A stretch of DNA of 41,905 nucleotides from Verrucomicrobiota bacterium (GTDB lineage Bacteria; Verrucomicrobiota; Verrucomicrobiia; Chthoniobacterales; Terrimicrobiaceae). The notes beneath the pieces were generated by a model, which saw only the letters and a program-made list of their open reading frames with translations, was not told the DNA's origin and did no database searches. Where the stretch lies: assembly GCA_026398285.1 (NCBI GenBank), contig JAPLTI010000215.1, positions 1 through 41,905 of the forward strand, in the 5' to 3' direction. Positions 24,297-32,859 of the stretch are shown here, piece by piece. Made by a program: the position numbers and the translations under genes. Each line of letters begins with the position of its first letter. Within the stretch, counting starts at the first letter, position 1.

Positions 24297-25903
24297 TTTT
24301 TCGAAAAGGGAACCGCCACTTCAAATGGCGCTGCAGGCAGACCAGATGAATTGAAAAGCGTGACATCCGGGTTGTCGCACCAACCATAGCGCACCCACTG
24401 CGGAGCCTGCACTGGAGCAGCTTCGAGAACGAGGCTGCCCTCCTCCAGGCGGGTGGTGGCAGGGAAAAACTTCTTATCTCTGCCTGCCAGTTCCAGTCCA
24501 GTTCCTGACGCGGTTTTCAGCACAACCTTTTCGTCCATGCCTCCAGCATCGAAGCGGATTCTAACGGCATCACCTTCTGGCGAGACCTCTGCCACACGTG
24601 GTCCGTGAGCCGTGACATTGCGACCATAGACCTCCTTCAAGGCGACCAGCGCCAATCGCGTGCCAACACCTTTTTTATCGGGCGGATGGATGGTTTTGGC
24701 GTCTCCCAAATCCAATCCAATCGCGATGTGACAATGGGGAACTGTCTCGGCGATCGTCTGCTGGTCGGCACGCATCTGAACCCACTTGTTGGTGGTTTTC
24801 GAATGAAAATTAACCAACTGCATGAGGATAAATGGCAAGTCATCCTGACGCCACGCCGCACGCCAACCTGAAATGACCTGTCCCATCAGCCAGACATAGT
24901 CGCCTTTGGCTTCCGCATTGCTCTCCCCTTGATACCACAGCACACCTTTGATGGTCTGCGAGGTCACTGGTTGGATTTTGGGAGTGAAGAGGCTTCCCAT
25001 ATTCTCGACGGCGCGCGCGTCTGCGACGGCCTGCTGCTGCTCGCTTGTGAGGGTGCGGACGGGTTGGACGGGGGGAGGGAGACCTGCCTCTTTGGCTTTT
25101 TTCTCCTCCTGCCTCCACTTCACAATCGCATCGTTCTCCACTGTCCACACAGGGAGTAACTCCGCCAAGGTCTTGCGAGCCCCTTCGCGAGCCTTTTCCG
25201 GAAGAGCTTCGCGAAGGGCGGGAGGAGCCCAGGGTTCCGCACGGGAGCCTCCTGTAGCCGCCAAGATCAAGCCGATCGGCACCTGGAGTTCCTTCTGCAA
25301 AAACGAGCCAAAGTAGTAACCCGCCGCCGAGAATTTTGCCGTCGATTCTGGAGTGCAGGCGGTCCACGGGCCGCTGTTGTTCGTGGAAATGTAAAAGCGC
25401 AAAAGCGGATTCCCTGCTTTGGCAACCTCCTCGGCAGCATTGTTGATCCCACCGTAGGCATGCGGGGTCATCTCCATATTCGACTGTCCCGAGCACACCC
25501 AAACATCTCCAGCCAACAAATCCGTGAGGGTGATGGTGTTGTTTCCTTGAATCACAAGATCGGGAACCGGGCCGGCTTTGAGCACAGGCAACTCCACCGA
25601 CCACATGGTTTGCTGGCCGCGCCCGATCGACTCGGCAACAACCTGGCCGCCAGACTTGATCTGAATTTTTTCGCCTTCATCCGCCCAACCCGCCAAACGG
25701 GCGGGAACATCCCGCTGCAAGACCATCCCGCTTGAAAAACCTGGCGCCAGCCGCACACCGGCTTCCACAGTGGGCAAGAACGTAGTGCTCAACAAAAAAC
25801 TCACGCCGAGTGCGTGAAGCGGGAAGCAGCGCGCGCGCGCGCGCGCGCCCGAATGATCTGAAAATGAAGGGCAGGTTTTTTTTCGGGAATTATGGTTTTT
25901 CAT
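24293..25903 (-). CDS. Sialate O-acetylesterase-like protein (SASA domain)
   Basis: The 536-residue product fits the sialate 9-O-acetylesterase (SASA, SGNH superfamily) layout. 'GFSSGMVLQRDVPARLAGWA' and an N-terminal beta domain are followed by 'DVWVCSGQSNMEM' with nucleophile Ser141, 'GLILAATGGSRAEPW', 'GVLWYQGESNAEAKGDY' and the C-terminal 'WVRYGWCDNPDVTLFNSSGLPAAPF'. Such enzymes remove O-acetyl groups from sialic acids or other glycans. I chose ATG 25903; an upstream ATG at 26110 overlaps the neighbouring gene and adds an unrelated 69 residues. The n-region before the signal peptide core ('ALGVSFLLSTTFLPTVEAG') is unusually long and is coded by a (GC)10 tract (residues about 19-25), so frame changes by slippage are possible. 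Confidence 0.85.
   Translation of the reverse strand: MKNHNSRKKTCPSFSDHSGARARARCFPLHALGVSFLLSTTFLPTVEAGVRLAPGFSSGMVLQRDVPARLAGWADEGEKIQIKSGGQVVAESIGRGQQTMWSVELPVLKAGPVPDLVIQGNNTITLTDLLAGDVWVCSGQSNMEMTPHAYGGINNAAEEVAKAGNPLLRFYISTNNSGPWTACTPESTAKFSAAGYYFGSFLQKELQVPIGLILAATGGSRAEPWAPPALREALPEKAREGARKTLAELLPVWTVENDAIVKWRQEEKKAKEAGLPPPVQPVRTLTSEQQQAVADARAVENMGSLFTPKIQPVTSQTIKGVLWYQGESNAEAKGDYVWLMGQVISGWRAAWRQDDLPFILMQLVNFHSKTTNKWVQMRADQQTIAETVPHCHIAIGLDLGDAKTIHPPDKKGVGTRLALVALKEVYGRNVTAHGPRVAEVSPEGDAVRIRFDAGGMDEKVVLKTASGTGLELAGRDKKFFPATTRLEEGSLVLEAAPVQAPQWVRYGWCDNPDVTLFNSSGLPAAPFEVAVPFSKK
25829..25848. repeat. (GC)10 dinucleotide tract in a coding N-terminus
   Basis: Ten GC units occupy 25829-25848, inside the start of the esterase-like gene, where they encode alternating Ala-Arg. 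Such tracts can slip by two bases and can form Z-DNA. Loss or gain of one unit would shift the frame before the signal peptide core. Confidence 0.9.
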
Positions 25904-25958
25904 GATTGGAAGATTGCATTTCAAGCCACTGCATCGCCTGCCTCTCGCCTTGGGTTTT

Positions 25959-27005
25959 TCAGCGTTCCATGTAGCCCGAGGCGATACTGGGTGAGGCTTG
26001 CAATAATTTTTGTGGGATGATTTTGCTGAGTCTCTGAATTTCCGCCTGCTCTTGGGCAATCTCGTTGAGACGGTTCGCATCCGATGACGGATCCAGAAAT
26101 CTTTTTTCAATCGACATCCCTGCCAGTTGATCGATCAAAAGCTCGTATTCTCCGGACTGAAGATTTTGGCCTATTGTCAACCCAGCCGAGCGGATCGTGG
26201 CCGCAGTCTCCGGGTCGGAGGTAGCCTGAAGGCTTTTGAGTTGTTTCGATAAATCGATCAACTGGGGAATGACCGTTCGTGGAAAACACATGAGACCTGC
26301 CACCTGAGCATCCATACCTTGAAAGCCGGCGGAAAGATGGGCGTCCTCGAAGGCTTGCATGAACGAACGCGAAAAATCATCCACATCTGTCTTGTTCAAC
26401 GAGGCAGCCAAATCTTTCAGGGCCTCGCTCTGGCGGCCCTGCTTGAGGTGGTCAAGTGCGGAGAGGTAGTCGCCCATCGCGTTGTCGGGGTCCACTGCTT
26501 GCAATTTCTCGATGGCCGAGCGTCGTTCGACGAGGTCATCCGTCGAAATCGCCATGTGGGCTTGAATGGCGGGATCCTCAGGAAATTTCAATGCCGCCTC
26601 GCGCAAGGAAGGCTTCCCCTCCCGAAGATAGGCTGCGGCAATCCATGCATCTGGATCGGAAGAATTGGCCGCCAGGTATTTTTGGATTTGAGCCTCCGGC
26701 AACTTGCCCAATTTGAGCAATTCGCCGGAGGGATTGCCGCCCAGAAGCTCCTCCAACCAAAGCCTCCATTTTTGACCTGACCTCGGAGATGCTGGGGCTT
26801 TTGGCATTTTCATTTCCGGTGCGATGTCCTCTTGGGGATCAAATGAAGCCCTCTCAGTCGCGACTCGGCTGGCCATGGGCTTTGCGGATGCGACCGTCGC
26901 ATTCTGCTCCTCGGCTCGGTAGGTCCCTCCACGAAGGAAAAAACCTATCAACACACCAACAAGGAGCAAAACAGCGCCCACAGCCAGGCGTATGGTTGGC
27001 TTCAT
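25959..27005 (-). CDS. Membrane-anchored TPR-like protein of unknown function
   Basis: I do not recognise a named family. The 348-residue protein has an N-terminal membrane segment ('LAVGAVLLLVGVLIGFFLRG', about 7-26) and then a soluble, alpha-helical region with TPR-like helix pairs ('LREGKPSLREAALKFPEDPA', 'DYLSALDHLKQGRQSEALKD'). The start at 27005 gives a proper anchor; earlier in-frame starts would overlap the FAD gene. It lies 31 bases after that gene and 55 bases before the SASA gene, so it belongs to the operon. It may be a scaffold or periplasmic assembly factor; this is speculative. Confidence 0.6.
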   Translation of the reverse strand: MKPTIRLAVGAVLLLVGVLIGFFLRGGTYRAEEQNATVASAKPMASRVATERASFDPQEDIAPEMKMPKAPASPRSGQKWRLWLEELLGGNPSGELLKLGKLPEAQIQKYLAANSSDPDAWIAAAYLREGKPSLREAALKFPEDPAIQAHMAISTDDLVERRSAIEKLQAVDPDNAMGDYLSALDHLKQGRQSEALKDLAASLNKTDVDDFSRSFMQAFEDAHLSAGFQGMDAQVAGLMCFPRTVIPQLIDLSKQLKSLQATSDPETAATIRSAGLTIGQNLQSGEYELLIDQLAGMSIEKRFLDPSSDANRLNEIAQEQAEIQRLSKIIPQKLLQASPSIASGYMER

Positions 27006-27036
27006 GCCAAGCTTTCCATCGCCATGGGGCAGCGGA

Positions 27037-28836
27037 TCAATCAGCAGGCCCATACACGCGTATTTCCTGCAGAGCGGGGCATGCGGCACCATGCGTGGAA
27101 AGAAGTGTGCAGCGCAAAGACTGGACTTGGATAGGCGGCGAGAAGCGATGAATGCGGCGTCGTTGGTGATTGGCTTCCACTTTTGCAAGCAAACGCCCTT
27201 CGCCATCGTGCAGTTCGTAGCTCTTCACGATTTCAGGCTGCGCCCCTCGGATGATTTTGCGGCTGGAATGGTCGCTGGCCGAAAGCATCAACTCGCGATC
27301 GAGGCCGGAATCGAAGCACAGGTGGATTTCCCCAACCTGAATCGGGGAATTCCAGGAAAGCTCGATCCAGGCTGTTCCTTCCGCCGCTTTCCAAGCATGG
27401 GACTCGCCATCCGCCCACGGGCCGAGATGGCTGGGAAGCGGACGGGACAGCCCATCGACCACCGCCTCCGCCGGATGCCCAGGCAGCTCCGATGACGAGG
27501 CAATTTTCGCTTGTGGAGCCAAATCCGTAGGATCGGAGTTTCGGTGGCCGGGCAAAAAGACATCGTCTTTCAAAAGCTGTTGCTGGATTTTTTCAATAGT
27601 CTCGGGTGTAGCCAGCGCGGCGATATCGTTTCCCTCGCCGGAAGCCAACACAGCCGCTGCAGTCCCCACCGCCTGCCCGGCCAAAGCGCAGGTGGCCATC
27701 ACTCGCGTGCTGGCAAACGCCACATGCGTGGCACTCAGATTCCGCCCTGCAAAGAACAGGTTCGGCACATTACGCGAATGAAGGCAACCCAGTGGAATCG
27801 TGAACAGATGCGGGAAGTGAATCTGCTCGCAGGGTTGCTCCTCCGGAGCATCAATTCCCATCGGGGGATGCAGGTCAACCCACCACCCCCCATAAGCGAT
27901 TGCATCGTCGAAAATCCGACCCGAAAACACATCATCTTGAGTGAGCACATGACGCCCGAGGAATCTGCGGCTCTCGCGCTTGCCAGGCAGGTTACCCACC
28001 CAGTCCAATGTCCAGTTCGCCGCATCCGGATGGTCGCCGGAATTTTTCACATAGTCCCACACGCCAAGCGCGATCCTCAACAATTCATGCCGGATCACTG
28101 TTGGACTGTCCGCAATGGTATTCAGGTGCCCGCCCCACTCGAACCACCAGTAGCCATATTCATAGCTCTGGATCGGTCGGTGTTTGAAATCCTCCTTGCG
28201 GAATTTGCGAATCCAATCCGGAGCAATAAAAGCCTGAGGGGTCTCGCAGCGTCGACCCGTCAGCAAGATCGAGCTTCCAAGAGTCTTGTCGTCGCCCTGC
28301 TCAAGGGCCAGAGACTCGCCGAAATCACTTTGGGCCTCGCGACCCCGAAGGAACTCCGCACCGGCGGCCGCCCCCAAGCCACCATCCCCCGTGCAATCGG
28401 CAAAAAACCGCGCCCGAACCACAAACTCCTCCTCGGTGGAACTGCGCACAGCCCTCAAACTTTTGATCGACCCATCGGCTGCCCGCTCACATCCCAAGCA
28501 CGCGGTGTCGAGCAACAGAGTCAGGTTCGGTTCAGCCACTGCTTTTTCATAGAGCAGGACATCCCAGAGCGAGTAACAGCGGCCCGGATTGCGGAACGCA
28601 TCCTCCAGACGCAGTTCCTCGATGAGGCCAGTCTCGCGCGCGCCCGGTCTCGAGCCGTGACAATCCGCACCAACCACATGCATTTTGATTTCGGACGATG
28701 CATTCCCACCTAAAACTGAGCGATCCTGCACCAACACGGTTCGCAAACCGTTTCGTGCCCCCGCCAAAGCCGCGCAAAGCCCCGCCAAACCGCCACCGGC
28801 GACCGCCAAGTCCATTTCAAGATGTGTGGTTTTCAT
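27037..28836 (-). CDS. FAD-dependent oxidoreductase with discoidin-like C-terminal domain
   Basis: The 599-residue protein opens with the Rossmann dinucleotide motif 'DLAVAGGGLAGLCAALAGA' (GGGLAG at about 14-19) and 'LGGNASSE', the pattern of the FAD_oxidored (PF12831-type) family that is common beside sugar-degradation genes in Verrucomicrobiota and Planctomycetes. 'FADCTGDGGLGAAAGAEFL' and 'NLFFAGRNLSATHVAFAS' are the other FAD contacts. From about residue 470 a second domain with 'AWIELSWNSPIQVGEIHLCF' resembles an F5/8-type C (discoidin) carbohydrate-binding fold. No signal peptide is seen. It overlaps the propeller gene by ATGA (28833-28836). The reaction is unknown; oxidation of a sugar or its derivative is plausible. 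Confidence 0.8.
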   Translation of the reverse strand: MKTTHLEMDLAVAGGGLAGLCAALAGARNGLRTVLVQDRSVLGGNASSEIKMHVVGADCHGSRPGARETGLIEELRLEDAFRNPGRCYSLWDVLLYEKAVAEPNLTLLLDTACLGCERAADGSIKSLRAVRSSTEEEFVVRARFFADCTGDGGLGAAAGAEFLRGREAQSDFGESLALEQGDDKTLGSSILLTGRRCETPQAFIAPDWIRKFRKEDFKHRPIQSYEYGYWWFEWGGHLNTIADSPTVIRHELLRIALGVWDYVKNSGDHPDAANWTLDWVGNLPGKRESRRFLGRHVLTQDDVFSGRIFDDAIAYGGWWVDLHPPMGIDAPEEQPCEQIHFPHLFTIPLGCLHSRNVPNLFFAGRNLSATHVAFASTRVMATCALAGQAVGTAAAVLASGEGNDIAALATPETIEKIQQQLLKDDVFLPGHRNSDPTDLAPQAKIASSSELPGHPAEAVVDGLSRPLPSHLGPWADGESHAWKAAEGTAWIELSWNSPIQVGEIHLCFDSGLDRELMLSASDHSSRKIIRGAQPEIVKSYELHDGEGRLLAKVEANHQRRRIHRFSPPIQVQSLRCTLLSTHGAACPALQEIRVYGPAD

Positions 28837-29921
28837 AGCTCTTTAAAAAAGTTCTTCGTCAATGCGACCGAAAGGCTGAACGAGCGCCGCCCCTCACCGG
28901 CGGGAAGACAGGCGACCTGCAAAGCCACCGCATTGCCATTCCCATCAAAAGTCATTTGAGGACGCTCCAAGCGGTTCATGCTCTCAACTGTCCCATCATC
29001 CCATCGCACAGTCGCGCCGGAAACCGGGGGAATCCGGGAAAGTTTCCACTCCAACGCATTTGGCGATTCATAGAATGCCAGTGTGCGCCCAGCGCCAGCA
29101 AGAACGCCCTCGTTGTCCTTCAGAACCGCTCGAAACTTGCCCGCACGGGCATCCCACCACACAAAGGGATCCTCCGCCGCGAAGACCGCACCTTCAACTT
29201 GAAATGGATGGACTCCTTTAAACTTCTTGTAAGTTCCCCCAGGTAACGGCGACTCCGCCACGCCGTGCAACACTTCTTTGCCAAATGGCCGAGGCCCATC
29301 CGTGACCCCCTTGTAAATCATCACCCAACCCCCGTCGGGTTTTGCGGACACACTCGGATTGTTCACGACTAAGGAATCCCACCCTTCCGGATTCACTTCG
29401 ACCGAAGGTTGGTCCTCTGTTTTCCATGGTCCCAAGGGATGCCGCGCCATCGCGATGCCAATCCGCTGGTTGTTCCGGTGCTCCCACCAACGATCATCCT
29501 TCGGGATTTCCCCGACAGTCGGCAAGCCCCGCCGGTATGGCCCAAAGGTTCCTGTGTAGGCCATCCACAGCGTTTCCCCTGCAGCAAAGATTGTCGGGTT
29601 ATGCCCAGTGTCCCTGTCCCACAACGCCCCTCCTTCAACCGGAAGCACACACCGGTTTTCGGGAAAAAACGGACCCGTTGGCGACTCTCCGCGAGCCACC
29701 GCCACCTCAGAGTGCGTCGCCCAAGCCTCGAATCCCAAATCCTCCCTCCACCGTGAGTAGAACAACCACCAGGCTCCGCCCCATTCGCAGACACTCCCGC
29801 ACCACACATGCCACCCCTGCTCCTCAAAAACATTTCCTCGTTTTGCCTCCAGCACCCGACTCTTCCCCTCCGAGTTCAAAACCCCATTCGAAGAATCTGC
29901 CGCAAAATTTAGATTGACCAT
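28833..29921 (-). CDS. GH43/GH117-like five-bladed propeller protein
   Basis: The 362-residue protein shows the repeated blade pattern of GH43, GH32 and GH117-type enzymes: 'WHVWCGSVCEWGGAWWLFYS', 'DTGHNPTIFAAGETLWMAYT', 'NNPSVSAKPDGGWVMIYKG' and 'AEDPFVWWDARAGKFRAVL', with an Asp or Glu near each blade start. No signal peptide is visible, so it may act on imported oligosaccharides. It is the first gene of the second minus-strand operon and its ATG lies 5 bases from operator site E. GH family cannot be settled by eye; an exo-acting glycosidase is likely. Confidence 0.65.
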   Translation of the reverse strand: MVNLNFAADSSNGVLNSEGKSRVLEAKRGNVFEEQGWHVWCGSVCEWGGAWWLFYSRWREDLGFEAWATHSEVAVARGESPTGPFFPENRCVLPVEGGALWDRDTGHNPTIFAAGETLWMAYTGTFGPYRRGLPTVGEIPKDDRWWEHRNNQRIGIAMARHPLGPWKTEDQPSVEVNPEGWDSLVVNNPSVSAKPDGGWVMIYKGVTDGPRPFGKEVLHGVAESPLPGGTYKKFKGVHPFQVEGAVFAAEDPFVWWDARAGKFRAVLKDNEGVLAGAGRTLAFYESPNALEWKLSRIPPVSGATVRWDDGTVESMNRLERPQMTFDGNGNAVALQVACLPAGEGRRSFSLSVALTKNFFKEL

Positions 29922-29943
29922 AATTGTGAAAATACTTACATTC
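29914..29943 (+). promoter_or_regulatory. Promoter with operator site E (fucosidase / propeller operon)
   Basis: On the plus strand TTGACC (29914-29919) and TACATT (29937-29942) are 17 bases apart and enclose GTGAAAATACTTACA (29926-29940), 12 of 15 matches to site A. The -35 box overlaps the start codon of the divergent propeller gene. A regulator bound here could control both directions. Confidence 0.65.
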
Positions 29944-30066
29944 TTATTCTGGCGATGTTTTTTTTTCCATCAAGAAAAAAACGGCTCCATTTTTTCGGGG
30001 TTCCTCCAATGGCCAAAACAACCAACATCCACAACAACACACAACGATCCGCTCTGCTCAAATCCT

Positions 30067-31371
30067 ATGAACGCATCCCCACGCTACACCCGCTCCGGCG
30101 ACATATCCTGGTTTTCAAACGATGCTTTTGGCCTTTTCATTCATCTTGGCATTAATTCTTCAGCCGCCATCGAGCCTTCCTGGCCGATGAAAGCCTTCAG
30201 CGCCGAGGACGCGGACAGCGACTCGGCGGAGCGCTGGACTCCGGAGCGCTATTACGCGCTGGCTCCGAAATTCACCGCAGCCGCCTACGATCCGGAGCAC
30301 TGGGCTGCCGTAGCGAAAGAAGCGGGCTGCCGCTATGCCGTCTTGGGCACCAAGCATCACGATGGCTTCTGCCTCTGGCCCACAAAAACGAAGGATCTCC
30401 ACTCAGGCAATCATGGTCCCAAGCGGGATTTGGTCGGACCATTTGTGGAGGCCACTCGCAAGGCGGGACTCAAGGTCGGATTGTATCTCTCACTCATCGA
30501 CTGGGAGGATCCCGACTTTGTTTCGATGCCGGCCTCATTCCGGTTCTCTTCGCCAGTGCGTCCCGTGGAGTTCGACCCCGCCCGCTGGCAGCGCTTTCTC
30601 CAGCGCCTCTTCAAGCAGGTCGAAGAGCTTTTGACAAACTACGGCAAGATCGACCTCTTCTGGTTTGATGTCCCTGGTTGGGGGAGCGACCTCTGGCACG
30701 CGGACGAGTTGAAAATGATGATGCTCGGTCTCCAACCCCACATCATTTGCAACGACCGGTTGCCCGGCGCGGGCGATTTCACCACACCCGAACAACAAAT
30801 TCCGCTCGACCCCATTCAGGGCCCCTGGGAGACCTGCATGACCACCAACGAGACCTGGGGCTATCATCCCGATCCGGCGAAATACAAGTCCGCCCGCACT
30901 CTTGTTCGCAACCTTTGCGAAATCCGCTCCCTTGGTGGAAATCTCCTCCTCAATGTCGGCCCCGATGCCGAAGCCCGCTTCCCTGAGATGGCTTGCCAGC
31001 GCTTGTCCGAACTCGGCAGCTGGCTGGCGAAATCGGGAGATGGCATCTTTGGCGCCTCACGGGGTATTGACTACCGCCACTTCTGGGGACCCACCACCCG
31101 CAAGGGGAACACTCTCTATTGCCACCTGCCAGCAACGCCCGATCCCGACTTCGAACTGCGTGGCATTGCCGACGATCCACGCCGGGTTTATCTTCTCCAA
31201 TCGGGCGAGGACTTGCCTTTCCGCCGTGTGGCCAACCGCATTGTCATCGATTGCAGCGGCAAGGCACTCGACCCGCTCGGCCCCACCGTGGCTATCGAAT
31301 TCGCCGCGCCCCCCGCAGCACTCGAATTCTCATCCACCGTCTTCACCGCCAGAGGCACCCCTCTGTGGTAG
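30067..31371 (+). CDS. Cytoplasmic GH29 alpha-L-fucosidase
   Basis: The 434-residue enzyme has the GH29 signatures 'DAFGLFIHLGINS', 'YAVLGTKHHDGFCLWPTKTKD', 'GLKVGLYLSLIDWEDPDF' and 'GKIDLFWFDVPGW', in which Asp201 is the expected nucleophile, then 'GPWETCMTTNETWGYHP' and 'GGNLLLNVGPDAE'. It releases terminal L-fucose from glycans. The start at 30067 is preferred; an in-frame ATG at 29914 lies inside the promoter. No signal peptide is present, so it acts in the cytoplasm on imported fucosylated oligosaccharides. The GPH symporter gene follows after 9 bases and is the likely importer. The leader between promoter and start is about 120 bases. Confidence 0.93.
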   Translation: MNASPRYTRSGDISWFSNDAFGLFIHLGINSSAAIEPSWPMKAFSAEDADSDSAERWTPERYYALAPKFTAAAYDPEHWAAVAKEAGCRYAVLGTKHHDGFCLWPTKTKDLHSGNHGPKRDLVGPFVEATRKAGLKVGLYLSLIDWEDPDFVSMPASFRFSSPVRPVEFDPARWQRFLQRLFKQVEELLTNYGKIDLFWFDVPGWGSDLWHADELKMMMLGLQPHIICNDRLPGAGDFTTPEQQIPLDPIQGPWETCMTTNETWGYHPDPAKYKSARTLVRNLCEIRSLGGNLLLNVGPDAEARFPEMACQRLSELGSWLAKSGDGIFGASRGIDYRHFWGPTTRKGNTLYCHLPATPDPDFELRGIADDPRRVYLLQSGEDLPFRRVANRIVIDCSGKALDPLGPTVAIEFAAPPAALEFSSTVFTARGTPLW

Positions 31372-31380
31372 AAAAATAAA

Positions 31381-32781
31381 ATGCAGCCCCAAGCCGCCCC
31401 CCCGTCGCCGCAGACCCCGTATTCCGCACCGCGCAAGCAAATGTGGATATGGGGTCTCGGCGGCGTCTCCGAGGCCACGATGGCCCAAATTTTTGGAATC
31501 CTTTTCAATATTTTCCAAACTTGGTTCGGGGTCGACCCGAAGCTGCTTGGCTCGGTCTTCGCCCTGCCACGCCTCATCGATGCCTTCCTCGATCCCGCCT
31601 TGGGGCACTTTTCTGACAATCTCCATACCCGCTGGGGCCGCCGCAAACCCATCCTCCTTGCAACAAGCCTAATCGGAGCCTTGGTGATGGCAGGCATCTG
31701 GTGGCTCGACCCCTCGTGGCCCCAATGGGTCCAGGCAATATATCTTTTTGTCTTCGCAACGACCTACTACTGCGCCCTCGGCACTTTCGGTATGTCTCAT
31801 CAGGCCCTTGGCTATGAATTGACCGATGACTACCACGAGCGCTCCCGATTCATCGCCATCAAAGCGGTTTTCACGACACTCGTCACCATGATGGTCTCGT
31901 GGAGCTACAAAACCGCCGATCTTCCCTTTTTCGGCGACCGCATCACGGGCATCCGCTGGGTCGGATTTTTCTTCGCCTGCCTCGTTGTGTGCTTCACGAT
32001 CCCCGTCCTTCGCCACTCCAAGGAACGCTTCGCCCGCTCAAGCGGGGAGCATGCCGGTCTCCTCACATCGCTCCGCCAAGCCATGGGACTCCAACCCTTT
32101 CGCGTCTATATCGCCATGCGATTCTTTTCCGCTTTTGGACTCGTCATTTTCAACCAGCTCAATTTTTTCATCAACCTCTACTTCGTCTGCTCCGGTAACC
32201 AATCCCAAGCCTACGAGATCATGGGCTGGTCCCTCACACTCACGGCCCTCCTATCCCTTGCCCTCATGCCGCTTGTCCCGAAAATTTCCAAAAAAATCGG
32301 GAAACGCACCGGATTCATTATTAGCTCCGGACTGGCCCTATTCCAAGCCGTGCTGGTGCCTTTGCTCTACACCCCGTCCAACCCTTACCTCCAATTGGTG
32401 GCCGCCGCCGTCACCGCCCCCCTCATTGCCATCGGCGTTGTTCTCCGCGATGCTATAGTTCCCGACATTTGCGACCTCGACGAACTTACCCATGGAAAAC
32501 GCCGCGAGGGACTCCTTTCCGCCGCCATCGCCTTCGTCTATAAGCTCGAAGTCTCCCTCTGCGTCTTCATCGTCGGGCTCCTTCTCGCGTGGGTCGGCCT
32601 CGACCAATCCCTCTCCACCCAGTCTCCGGATGCCATTACCCGACTCCAGTGGGCCACTTTCGCCCCCAATATCCTCTGCTCCGCGCTCGCCTTTTTCTTC
32701 GCCACCCGCTTCTCGATCACCGAAGACCAAGCACGCCAAACCATCCAAACCCTTATCCAACGCCGCTCCCAAGCACCCTAA
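31381..32781 (+). CDS. GPH-family (MelB-like) sugar:cation symporter
   Basis: This 466-residue protein has about 12 hydrophobic segments and the GPH-family signature 'PRLIDAFLDPALGHFSDN' followed by 'TRWGRRKPIL', the conserved loop 2-3 of glycoside-pentoside-hexuronide:cation symporters. A later 'LDELTHGKRREGLLSA' matches the conserved loop 10-11 region. It moves mono- or oligosaccharides across the inner membrane with Na+ or H+. It is co-transcribed with the fucosidase (9-base gap), so fucosylated oligosaccharides or fucose are likely cargo. No clear ribosome binding site is visible before ATG 31381. Confidence 0.9.
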   Translation: MQPQAAPPSPQTPYSAPRKQMWIWGLGGVSEATMAQIFGILFNIFQTWFGVDPKLLGSVFALPRLIDAFLDPALGHFSDNLHTRWGRRKPILLATSLIGALVMAGIWWLDPSWPQWVQAIYLFVFATTYYCALGTFGMSHQALGYELTDDYHERSRFIAIKAVFTTLVTMMVSWSYKTADLPFFGDRITGIRWVGFFFACLVVCFTIPVLRHSKERFARSSGEHAGLLTSLRQAMGLQPFRVYIAMRFFSAFGLVIFNQLNFFINLYFVCSGNQSQAYEIMGWSLTLTALLSLALMPLVPKISKKIGKRTGFIISSGLALFQAVLVPLLYTPSNPYLQLVAAAVTAPLIAIGVVLRDAIVPDICDLDELTHGKRREGLLSAAIAFVYKLEVSLCVFIVGLLLAWVGLDQSLSTQSPDAITRLQWATFAPNILCSALAFFFATRFSITEDQARQTIQTLIQRRSQAP

Positions 32782-32809
32782 ACCCCTCCAAAAAACCCAG
32801 AAATTTTTT

Positions 32810-32837
32810 TTGACTCCTAAAAGTAAGTAATTACACT
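32810..32837 (+). promoter_or_regulatory. Promoter with operator site F (autotransporter protein)
   Basis: A T-run leads into TTGACT (32810-32815); TACACT follows at 32832-32837. Between and overlapping them is AAGTAAGTAATTACA (32821-32835), 13 of 15 matches to site A, with GTAA/TTAC arms intact. The ATG of the surface protein is at 32860. Confidence 0.65.
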
Positions 32838-32859
32838 AAGGTTTCCAACCCTTCCAAAC

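Noticed and set aside
29914..30066. Upstream start for the fucosidase at 29914
   Set aside because: It would place the start inside the -35 box and add 51 residues unlike GH29 proteins.
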